Positions 36,220 to 43,711 of a stretch of 64,000 nucleotides of DNA are shown piece by piece. The position numbers were made by a program, and so were the translations under genes. How positions within the stretch are numbered: the first letter of the stretch is position 1; every line of letters starts with the position of its first letter. Source of the stretch: Pseudalgibacter alginicilyticus. GTDB taxonomy: Bacteria; Bacteroidota; Bacteroidia; Flavobacteriales; Flavobacteriaceae. The notes beneath the pieces were generated by a model. That model worked only from the letters and a program-made list of their open reading frames with translations. It was not told where the DNA came from and ran no database searches. The DNA lies in assembly GCF_001310225.1 (NCBI RefSeq), contig NZ_CP012898.1, positions 2,666,001-2,730,000 of the forward strand. Direction: 5' to 3'.

Positions 36220-36314
36220 CTTGAAGTTTAAAGTTTAATGTTTATAAAGTTTAGAGACTGAGTGTTTCTAAATCTGTGAACAACTAAACCATAAACTCTT
36301 AAACTCTTAAAGAT
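36220..36314. other. AGTTTA-rich spacer between accB and accC
   Basis: The 95-bp gap contains AAGTTTAAAGTTTAATG near its start and TAAACTCTTAAACTCTTAAA near its end. The two can pair imperfectly. Similar AGTTTAAA runs occur near 38960-38990. No gene is visible. Confidence 0.3.
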
Positions 36315-37667
36315 ATGTTTAAAAAAATATTGATTGCCAACAGAGGAGAAATAGCACTACGTGTTATTAGAACCTGTAAAGAAATGGGTATTAAAACGGT
36401 GGCTGTATATTCTACTGCAGATGCAGAAAGTCTTCACGTTAAGTTTGCAGATGAAGCAGTTTGTATCGGTCCAGCATCCAGCGCACTTTCTTACTTAAAA
36501 ATGTCCAATATTATATCAGCTGCAGAAATAACGAATGCAGATGCTATTCACCCTGGATATGGATTTTTATCTGAAAATGCTAAATTTTCAAAAATATGTG
36601 AAGAACATGGCATAAAATTTATTGGAGCTTCTGCAGAGATGATTGACAGAATGGGTGATAAGGCAAATGCTAAAGAAACCATGAAAGCTGCAGGTGTACC
36701 ATGTGTGCCAGGAAGTGATGGTGTTATTCAAACCTTTGAAGATTGCGAAAGAATAGCTAAAGAAACAGGTTATCCTGTTATGCTAAAAGCATCTGCTGGT
36801 GGTGGAGGTAAAGGAATGCGAGGTGTTTTTAAGCCTGAAAATCTTAAAGAAGCTTGGGATTCGGCAAGACAAGAAAGTAAAGCTGCTTTTGGAAATGACG
36901 ATATGTACATGGAAAAACTCATTGAAGAACCAAGGCATATAGAAATTCAAATAGTAGGTGATTCTACTGGGAAAGCTTGTCATTTATCTGAAAGAGATTG
37001 TTCGATTCAGCGCCGTCATCAAAAATTAACAGAAGAAACCCCTTCACCGTTTATGACGGATAAATTAAGGGATAAAATGGGTAAAGCAGCTGTTAAAGCT
37101 TCTGAATACATAAAATACGAAGGTGCAGGTACTATTGAGTTTTTAGTAGATAAGCACCGAAATTTCTATTTTATGGAAATGAATACACGTATTCAAGTTG
37201 AACACCCTATTACTGAACAGGTCATTGATTTTGATTTGATTCGTGAACAAATATTAGTAGCTGCAGGTGTGCCAATTTCAGGAAAAAATTACACTCCTAA
37301 ATTACATTCTATTGAATGTAGAATAAATGCTGAAGATCCTTTTAATGGCTTTAGGCCATCACCAGGAGTTATTACTACATTGCACGCGCCTGGAGGCCAT
37401 GGTGTACGTTTGGATACACATGTGTATGCTGGGTATACTATTCCGCCAAATTATGACTCTATGATTGCTAAGTTAATTACTACAGCGCAAACAAGAGAAG
37501 AGGCTATTAGCAAAATGAAGCGTGCTTTAGATGAGTTTGTTATTGAAGGTGTTAAAACCACTATTCCTTTTCATAGACAATTAATGGACCATCCAGATTA
37601 TGTGGCGGGTAATTATACGACGAAGTTTATGGAAGACTTTGTTATAGAAAAACAAGTTGAAGAATAA
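36315..37667 (+). CDS. accC: Acetyl-CoA carboxylase, biotin carboxylase subunit
   Basis: 450-residue ATP-grasp enzyme that carboxylates biotin on AccB. The N-terminal domain begins [21 protein letters not shown]. The ATP loop is [12 protein letters not shown] (about 157-168), and the active site has [18 protein letters not shown] and [12 protein letters not shown], with catalytic Glu and Arg present. The length is standard. It is followed directly by a terminator, so the fabH-accB-accC transcript probably ends here. Confidence 0.97.
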   Translation: MFKKILIANRGEIALRVIRTCKEMGIKTVAVYSTADAESLHVKFADEAVCIGPASSALSYLKMSNIISAAEITNADAIHPGYGFLSENAKFSKICEEHGIKFIGASAEMIDRMGDKANAKETMKAAGVPCVPGSDGVIQTFEDCERIAKETGYPVMLKASAGGGGKGMRGVFKPENLKEAWDSARQESKAAFGNDDMYMEKLIEEPRHIEIQIVGDSTGKACHLSERDCSIQRRHQKLTEETPSPFMTDKLRDKMGKAAVKASEYIKYEGAGTIEFLVDKHRNFYFMEMNTRIQVEHPITEQVIDFDLIREQILVAAGVPISGKNYTPKLHSIECRINAEDPFNGFRPSPGVITTLHAPGGHGVRLDTHVYAGYTIPPNYDSMIAKLITTAQTREEAISKMKRALDEFVIEGVKTTIPFHRQLMDHPDYVAGNYTTKFMEDFVIEKQVEE

Positions 37668-37676
37668 ATATTAAAA

Positions 37677-37704
37677 ACTCCAAAAGCAATTTTGGAGTTT
37701 TTTT
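37677..37704 (+). terminator. Rho-independent terminator after accC
   Basis: ACTCCAAAA (37677-37685) pairs with TTTTGGAGT (37690-37698) around GCAA, then T6. Confidence 0.85.
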
Positions 37705-37797
37705 GTAAAGAACTTTTTCTTTATTGATATTATCCATACTTATTTGGGTGTTGCTTTTTCTTCATTTATCTTTAATCTCATATATAATTAAATTCTT

Positions 37798-38514
37798 TTG
37801 AAGCTAATAAAACGCTTTTTCAAACTCATTTTTAAAGGGGTGCTTTGGTTATTTATTGTGTCCATAGCAATTACTTTTATATATAAATGGCTGCCAGTTC
37901 CACTAACTCCACTTATGATTATAAGGAGTATTGAACAATATCAAGCCCAAAAAGACATTGTTTGGAAACACCATTGGGTCTCTATTGATAAAATTTCGAA
38001 AAATCTACAATTGGCTGTCATATGTAGTGAAGATCAAAATTTTTTAAATCACAACGGATTTGATTTAAAAGCGATTGAAAAAGCCATTGAATTTAATAAA
38101 CAAGGAAAACAGATTCGTGGGGCGAGTACTATAAGCCAACAAACAGCTAAAAATATTTTTTTATGGCCTCAACGTAGTTGGTTGCGTAAAGGCTTAGAAG
38201 TTTATTTCACCTTTTTAATAGAGCTCATGTGGTCTAAAGAGCGAATTATAGAAGTGTATTTAAACAGTATTGAAATGGGGAATGGTATTTACGGTGCGGG
38301 AGCAGCATCGCAATATTGGTTTAAAAAATCGGCTAATAAATTAACACAAATGGAATCAGCAGCTATAGCAGCTATTCTACCAAACCCAAGAGTTTATAAA
38401 GCAAATCCGGCCTCTAATTATATTCATGGCAGAAAGCATTGGATAGTTCGTCAAATGGGATATTTTGGACCGTTAGATTATATTAAACAAAATGATAAAT
38501 CCAATAAAAATTAA
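37798..38514 (+). CDS. mtgA: Monofunctional biosynthetic peptidoglycan transglycosylase
   Basis: 238-residue GT51 glycosyltransferase that polymerises lipid II into glycan strands without a transpeptidase domain. One N-terminal helix (about 12-28) anchors it. Catalytic Glu lies in CSEDQNFLNHNGFD (about 76-89), and GASTISQQTAKNIFLWPQRS and ERIIEVYLNSIEMGNGIYGA are family motifs. The start is a TTG (37798), since the next ATG would remove the membrane anchor. It overlaps the next gene by 23 bp. Confidence 0.93.
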   Translation: MKLIKRFFKLIFKGVLWLFIVSIAITFIYKWLPVPLTPLMIIRSIEQYQAQKDIVWKHHWVSIDKISKNLQLAVICSEDQNFLNHNGFDLKAIEKAIEFNKQGKQIRGASTISQQTAKNIFLWPQRSWLRKGLEVYFTFLIELMWSKERIIEVYLNSIEMGNGIYGAGAASQYWFKKSANKLTQMESAAIAAILPNPRVYKANPASNYIHGRKHWIVRQMGYFGPLDYIKQNDKSNKN

Positions 38515-38953
38515 ACAAGACTTGTATTTGCAATGCGAAGTATTTATTGAAAATAGATTACAGACCATTCAAAAAACGATTTATGAAATTCAGGAATCGT
38601 TAACATCAGAAACTAAAAGTAGTGCGGGCGATAAGCATGAAACTGGACGCGCTATGCTGCAATTAGAACGTGAAAAAGCAGGTTGCCAGCTTGCTGAAAT
38701 TCAGAAAATAAAAGAAAATTTTTATAAAATAGATATTTCTAAAACATCTAAAATCATTGGATTAGGCAGTCTTGTTTATACTACCAGTGCTAATTATTTT
38801 ATTGGAATTAGTGCGGGTCAACTAACGGTAGATTCTACTAAAGTGTATGCTATTTCTAATAATACGCCTATTGGACAATTGTTAATGGGTAAGATCACAG
38901 GCGATGAAATTATTTTTCGAGAACAGAAATTTGTTATTAAAAAAGTGCTTTAA
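38492..38953 (+). CDS. GreA/GreB-like C-terminal domain protein
   Basis: 153-residue protein. Residues about 10-75 are predicted coiled-coil-like (RLQTIQKTIYEIQESL; GRAMLQLEREKAGCQLAEIQKIKE). Residues about 85-153 resemble the Gre-factor FKBP-like domain (IGLGSLVYTTSANYFIGISAG; NNTPIGQLLMGKITGDEIIF). Homologues are sometimes labelled 3-oxoacyl-ACP synthase, which does not fit the sequence. It may bind RNA polymerase's secondary channel. Its ATG lies inside the end of mtgA, so it is likely translationally coupled to it. Confidence 0.72.
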   Translation: MINPIKIKQDLYLQCEVFIENRLQTIQKTIYEIQESLTSETKSSAGDKHETGRAMLQLEREKAGCQLAEIQKIKENFYKIDISKTSKIIGLGSLVYTTSANYFIGISAGQLTVDSTKVYAISNNTPIGQLLMGKITGDEIIFREQKFVIKKVL

Positions 38954-39081
38954 ATAATAGTTTTTAAAGTTTAAAATAAAAGTTGAAGATTATTAATATC
39001 AGAGGTTAACTGTTAATTATTATATAAAATTATATTATGAATTTAAACTTTCAGGAGCGATGGTAGTCTTAAACTTTTTAA

Positions 39082-39636
39082 ATGGTTACAATGATTTACT
39101 CTAAGAAAAGAAAAACGATTTTATTAATTTTAATAATTTCTCTTAACATCCTATTTTATTCCTGCATAAATAAAAAAAATGATTCAGGGGTTAGTCAGAG
39201 TCGATTAGATGATAATAATAAAATACCAATTTACAATTTTGAATCATTAGAAAGGTTGTTATACACTCAAAATAAGAATATTCACATTATAAATTTTTGG
39301 GCTATGTGGTGTGCTCCTTGTGTAAAGGAACTTCCTATAATTCAGGAATATGAAAAAAACAATCCTAATGTAGAAGTTATATTAGTTAGTCTCGATTTTC
39401 CTGAAGATATTGAAACTAAACTTATGCCATTTTTAAATGATAAAGGAATAACGTCTAAAGTGGTATTATTAGATGATCCTGATGCTAATAGTTGGATTGA
39501 TAAAGTGAATCCGAATTGGTCTGGTGCAATTCCATACACTATAATATTTAATAATGAAAAACGTTCGTTTCATGAGCGGGCCTTTAGTAGTCTAATAGAT
39601 TTAGAAACAGAAATAAATTCAACTTTTAATAATTAA
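39082..39636 (+). CDS. TlpA-like thioredoxin-fold lipoprotein
   Basis: 184-residue protein with a lipoprotein signal (FYSC, Cys28) and a thioredoxin fold. The active site is Cys77 and Cys80 in WAMWCAPCVKE, and the cis-Pro is in SGAIPYTIIF. TlpA/ResA-type proteins act in the periplasm on disulfides, for example in cytochrome c maturation; the partner is unknown. A second ATG three codons in could be the start. The next gene starts 7 bp downstream and is also a thioredoxin-fold lipoprotein, so they probably form an operon. Confidence 0.88.
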   Translation: MVTMIYSKKRKTILLILIISLNILFYSCINKKNDSGVSQSRLDDNNKIPIYNFESLERLLYTQNKNIHIINFWAMWCAPCVKELPIIQEYEKNNPNVEVILVSLDFPEDIETKLMPFLNDKGITSKVVLLDDPDANSWIDKVNPNWSGAIPYTIIFNNEKRSFHERAFSSLIDLETEINSTFNN

Positions 39637-39643
39637 TTATAAT

Positions 39644-40405
39644 ATGAAAAGTATCAGTATACTAATTAGTAGTTTTGTTTTAATAGCTGGCATATTAACA
39701 TCTTGTAAAAATAATTCTGAAAAGAAAGAAAGAAAAGATTTACTTGAACAATATCAAGGTAGACCAGAGCGGCCAGAACGGCCTGATGGTAGACCCCCAA
39801 TGAAAGGCGATAGAAAAGGTCCTCCACTGGGAGGAAATCATAGCCCAGTGCAATCAAAAACTTTAGAAGAAATTGGAGGCTATAAAATTGGCGATGTAGC
39901 TACAGACTTTGAACTTAAAAATATTGATGGTAATCTTTTTTCCTTATCAGATTTTACTGAAGCAAAAGGTTATATTGTAGTTTTTACATGTAATGGATGT
40001 CCTTTTTCTAAAATGTATGAAGATCGTTTAATAGCACTTCATAACAAATATGCTCCCAAAGGTTATCCTGTAATTGCCATCAATCCTAATATTAGTCAAG
40101 ATAACCCCATAGAAAGTTTTGAGGCCATGCAAACGCGTGCTGAAGATAAATTTTTCCCTTTTGTTTACTTAGCAGATGAAGGCCAAAAAATATCCCCACA
40201 ATATGGGGCTGTTAGAACGCCTCATGTGTTTTTATTGGATAACCAACGTAAAGTACAATATATAGGAACCATTGATGATAATGCTAGATCTTCCGAATCT
40301 GTTAAGACAAAATATGTTGAAAATGCAATTGATGCATTAGAAAACGATTTAAAGCCAGAGCCTAACTTTACAAAAGCAATAGGGTGTCCCATAAAAATTA
40401 ATTAG
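39644..40405 (+). CDS. Peroxiredoxin-like (AhpC/TSA) lipoprotein
   Basis: 253-residue protein with a lipoprotein signal (LTSC, Cys21) and a Pro/Arg-rich linker (GRPERPERPDGRPPMKGDRK, about 42-61). The redoxin domain (about 85-225) has Cys116 and Cys119 in FTCNGCPFSKMYEDRL, as in the PRX_like1 group. GYPVIAINPN and the cis-Pro in RTPHVFLLD support the fold. It probably reduces peroxides or disulfides in the periplasm, with reductant perhaps from the TlpA-like neighbour 7 bp upstream. The order is suggestive only. Confidence 0.85.
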   Translation: MKSISILISSFVLIAGILTSCKNNSEKKERKDLLEQYQGRPERPERPDGRPPMKGDRKGPPLGGNHSPVQSKTLEEIGGYKIGDVATDFELKNIDGNLFSLSDFTEAKGYIVVFTCNGCPFSKMYEDRLIALHNKYAPKGYPVIAINPNISQDNPIESFEAMQTRAEDKFFPFVYLADEGQKISPQYGAVRTPHVFLLDNQRKVQYIGTIDDNARSSESVKTKYVENAIDALENDLKPEPNFTKAIGCPIKIN

Positions 40406-40450
40406 AAAATTAACACTTAATTTTTTATAATAATTACAGATAAATAATAA

Positions 40451-40530
40451 TTTGAGGTTAAAACTTTAACGTCTGTTATAATTTATCAAGTTCCCTATAT
40501 TCTAACAGAAAACATAATTTATACCTCAAA
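40451..40530. repeat. Nested inverted repeats upstream of the AsmA-like gene
   Basis: An outer pair, TTTGAGGT (40451-40458) with ACCTCAAA (40523-40530), encloses an inner pair, TCTGTTA (40472-40478) with TAACAGA (40503-40509). It could fold as a long hairpin with internal loops. It sits between the redoxin stop and the AsmA-like start, so it could be a terminator or a leader structure. Confidence 0.4.
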
Positions 40531-40571
40531 TAGCTAATCTAAGTTAGTTAAAAAAATGAATGATCAAAGGA

Positions 40572-40679
40572 ATGAGTAAAAGAAAAAAAGCATTAATTGG
40601 TTTATTCTTATTTGTAATATTAACAATGATTTTTTTGCCAACTATTATTAAAACTTATGCTATTAATAATAGTAAATAA
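40572..40679 (+). pseudogene. 5' fragment of an AsmA/DUF748-like gene, ended by a nonsense codon
   Basis: An ATG at 40572 opens MSKRKKALIGLFLFVIL and continues through a transmembrane helix (about 7-27) to NNSK. It then meets TAA at 40677-40679 (codon 36). The same frame continues without a shift as LIGRQIDIKKIKYNYFT into the large downstream ORF. This fits a single-base nonsense change of an ancestral Glu, Gln or Lys codon. The N-terminal membrane anchor is thereby cut from the rest of the protein. Confidence 0.75.
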
Positions 40680-40877
40680 CTCATTGGAAGACAGATTGAT
40701 ATAAAAAAAATTAAATACAATTATTTTACTAATACCGTTAAGGTTTATGATTTCAAAATATTTGAAGAAAATGGCAAAGATGAGTTTGCAACTTTTGATA
40801 CACTTATATTAAATGTAGAGCTTTATCCCTTATTATTTAACGAAAAAGTTATAGAACAGTTTTATATAAAAGGTTTA

Positions 40878-42764
40878 ATGGTTAATACAACGCTTAAAGA
40901 TTCTATCTTTAATTTTGATGATCTTGTTGCGTTTCATACCGAAGAAACTGATTCTATTAATAAAACTGAATCAGAGAGTTTTAAGTATGATATTTCAAAT
41001 ATTGAACTCAAAGACGCTAATTTTTATTTTAATAACAGAAATGTAAATCATGTTACTCACATAGATGATTTTTCAATTTTTATGGAAAATATAAGTTGGG
41101 ATAAAGAAGAAAAAAGTAATGCTGATATTAAATTCAACTTTCAAAATGGAGGTTATTTAGAAACGTCATTAAATATTAATCCAGTTGATGGTGATTACGA
41201 TGCTAGTGTTAATATTAAAGATTTAATTCTGGCTCCTTTTTATGAATACATTGCTGAGTACGCACACATAAATAGTATTGATGGTTATTTAAATACTGAG
41301 ATTAAAATAGAAGGCAATATAAACAAACCTATTGATGCTGTAGTTTCAGGGAGGTTGGATGTCAATAATTTGATTGTTACTGATAAAAAGGATAATGAAG
41401 TTATAAAGTCAAAACGTTTAGATCTTAATTTGAAAAGAATAGATTATGCTAATACTTCCTATGAAATAGACTCCTTAACGCTATTTCAACCCTATGTTTA
41501 TTTTGAAATGGATACTATAAGTAATAACCTATTTAAAATATTTAAGTGGGATTCTAATACGGAAGATGCTGCAGTTAACACATCTAATGAAAACTTACAA
41601 CAAACAGATACAACAGCTAACAACTTTTATTATGCTTTAAATAGTTTTCAGGTTAATGACGGTATAATGGATTATAGTGATAATTTAACAGGAAAGCGAT
41701 TTGATTATCATTTAAGTAATATAAAAATAAATTCTGATGGCATAGATAGCAAAAAGGATTGGGTAAATATATACTCTGATATGCTCTTGAATAAAAGAGG
41801 TAAGCTTATTGCTAAGTTGGGATATAACCCTTTAGATATGAGTAATTTAAATTTAAATTTAGCGGTTGAGGATTTTTCATTGTCAGATGTCAATATATAT
41901 TCTCAGCATTATATGGGACATAGTATTCTTTTAGGAGATTTTTACTATTATTCTAACTCAAAAATATCAAATGCAAATATTGTTAGTGAAAATAGTTTAT
42001 TGGTTAAAAATGTAAAAGTGAAAAAAGAGAACAATGGTCTTTATAACTTGCCATTAAGATTTGCTTTATTCATTTTAAAAGATAGAAAAGGAGATATAAA
42101 TTTAGAGGTGCCAGTTCTTGGAGATTTAAATAATCCAGAAATTAATATATGGAAAATGGTTTGGACAACTCTTAAAAATAGAATAACAGGAGCGGCAGCA
42201 AGTCCTATTAAATCACTCGCTACATTAGTGGATGTAAATCCAAAAGATTATGAAGAGTTAGTATTCCAATACACTGATACCATACCAAATGAAAATCAAC
42301 TTTTAAAGTTGAACAAACTTTTAGAAATGGAAACTCTTAAAGAAGGTTTAAAAATAGAATTGAAATATTTTGTAGACCCGGATTTACAACGTGATGCTGT
42401 TGTACTTTTAGAATTAGGGAAACAATATTATCAAGAGAATAATAAAGATTATTTGGATGATAAAAAAGGATTTGAGAATTACATTTACACAAAAGCAAAT
42501 AGTAGTTCTTTAAATCTTTTAGACGCAGCTTATATGTTAATTAATCCACAGACAATAGACTCCCTTACTAATATTTATAACAATACTTTAATTGAGAATA
42601 CAATTAATTATTTAAAAACATCTAACCCGTCAACTCGTATAGATGTTACAAAATTTGATAAAAATGAACCCGAAAATTTGGGTTCTTTGTCTAAATTCAA
42701 AATTAAATTTGATTTATTAGATGTGCAGACTATTCAACAAGATGGTATAAAAACTAATGATTAA
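40878..42764 (+). CDS. AsmA-like / DUF748 protein, major part (5' end cut off by an in-frame stop)
   Basis: 628 codons from the first ATG after the in-frame stop. The frame is actually open from 40680, so the full gene would span 40572-42764 (730 residues). It is rich in beta-strands with AsmA-type segments (FYFNNRNVNHVTHIDDFSIF; LNINPVDGDYDASVNIKDLI). The DUF748 C-terminus (about 455-540 here) has an OmpA-like-looking segment (ELVFQYTDTIPNENQLLKLNKLLE). Family proteins are inner-membrane-anchored and span the periplasm, with suspected roles in lipid transport or envelope upkeep. Without the anchor the product is probably non-functional, unless the stop is read through or is a sequencing error. 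Confidence 0.7.
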   Translation: MVNTTLKDSIFNFDDLVAFHTEETDSINKTESESFKYDISNIELKDANFYFNNRNVNHVTHIDDFSIFMENISWDKEEKSNADIKFNFQNGGYLETSLNINPVDGDYDASVNIKDLILAPFYEYIAEYAHINSIDGYLNTEIKIEGNINKPIDAVVSGRLDVNNLIVTDKKDNEVIKSKRLDLNLKRIDYANTSYEIDSLTLFQPYVYFEMDTISNNLFKIFKWDSNTEDAAVNTSNENLQQTDTTANNFYYALNSFQVNDGIMDYSDNLTGKRFDYHLSNIKINSDGIDSKKDWVNIYSDMLLNKRGKLIAKLGYNPLDMSNLNLNLAVEDFSLSDVNIYSQHYMGHSILLGDFYYYSNSKISNANIVSENSLLVKNVKVKKENNGLYNLPLRFALFILKDRKGDINLEVPVLGDLNNPEINIWKMVWTTLKNRITGAAASPIKSLATLVDVNPKDYEELVFQYTDTIPNENQLLKLNKLLEMETLKEGLKIELKYFVDPDLQRDAVVLLELGKQYYQENNKDYLDDKKGFENYIYTKANSSSLNLLDAAYMLINPQTIDSLTNIYNNTLIENTINYLKTSNPSTRIDVTKFDKNEPENLGSLSKFKIKFDLLDVQTIQQDGIKTND

Positions 42765-42776
42765 AAAGTAGATTAG

Positions 42777-43694
42777 TTATCCTTGTCTTATAATTGAGAT
42801 ATAAACAGTTGTGTCTATTTTTAATGCTTTATGATGTTCAAGAAACACTTTGTTGCCATTCAAATCTACCTCAATCAAATAATAATACCCTTTGTAATAC
42901 ACTTGTTTTACTGTGGTTTTCAAGTCTGATGTCTCTACTATTTTTAGCTGATTAGCATAAATTAATTTACCGTTAATGTCATTAAACTCACCAAAAAAAG
43001 AAGCGATTAATTTGTCTTTTGGATGTTTGTATAAATACTGAGGCGTGTTGTTTGCAAGTATTTTTGCATTGTGTAAAACAATCATTTGGTCTGAAAACGA
43101 TAAAACATCGTCTTTATCATGCGTAGCAACAATGCAAGTAATGTTTTTTTCTTTTAAATATTTAAAAAGGTTTCGGCGTAAGGATTGTTTTTTAAAATTA
43201 TCAATATGGCTAAAGGGTTCGTCCAATAAAATGATTTCTGGCTGTTTGGCTATAGCACGTGCTAAGGCCACACGTTGTTTTTGTCCACCACTTAATTCTT
43301 TAACTTTGATATTTGCATAAGCTTCTAATTCTACCACTTTTAAAAGCTCCAGGGTGCGTTCTTGCTTTTCTTTGGGGTAAAAATTAGAAAGGAATGCTCC
43401 GATGTTTTCTGAAACCGAAGTAAAAGGCATTAAATCAAATTCTTGGGAAACATATTTCATGAAATCAGGACCAATAATGAGGTTAAATTTTGGACCTAAT
43501 ATTTGGGAGTCTTTCCAAAAAATTTCACCTTCATTTAAGTCATAGGTGCCGTAGAGCAATTTTAAAAGGGTACTTTTTCCCGAGCCGCTTTCCCCGATTA
43601 TAGAAACATGTTCGCCTTGATTTACATGAAAGCTAATAGCTTCTAAAATGTTCTTTTTTTTATAGCGAAAGGATATGTTTTTTACTTGGAGCAT
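42777..43694 (-). CDS. ABC transporter ATP-binding protein
   Basis: 305-residue ATPase. Walker A GESGSGKST (34-42), signature LSGGQKQR, Walker B ILLDEPFSHID and the switch His in ATHDKDD are all intact. Residues about 235-305 form a C-terminal extension (FFGEFNDINGKLIYANQ onward) that resembles the regulatory domains of PotA/FbpC-type importers. No permease or binding protein is adjacent, so the substrate is unknown. I choose the ATG at 43692-43694 over a TTG three codons upstream. It is convergent with the AsmA-like gene, 12 bp apart. Confidence 0.88.
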   Translation of the reverse strand: MLQVKNISFRYKKKNILEAISFHVNQGEHVSIIGESGSGKSTLLKLLYGTYDLNEGEIFWKDSQILGPKFNLIIGPDFMKYVSQEFDLMPFTSVSENIGAFLSNFYPKEKQERTLELLKVVELEAYANIKVKELSGGQKQRVALARAIAKQPEIILLDEPFSHIDNFKKQSLRRNLFKYLKEKNITCIVATHDKDDVLSFSDQMIVLHNAKILANNTPQYLYKHPKDKLIASFFGEFNDINGKLIYANQLKIVETSDLKTTVKQVYYKGYYYLIEVDLNGNKVFLEHHKALKIDTTVYISIIRQG

Positions 43695-43711
43695 ACATGA
43701 CAAGGTAGTTT

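Noticed and set aside
36220-36314. Small gene or CRISPR-like repeat between accB and accC
   Set aside because: The AGTTTA runs are irregular, without uniform spacers, and no ORF is present.
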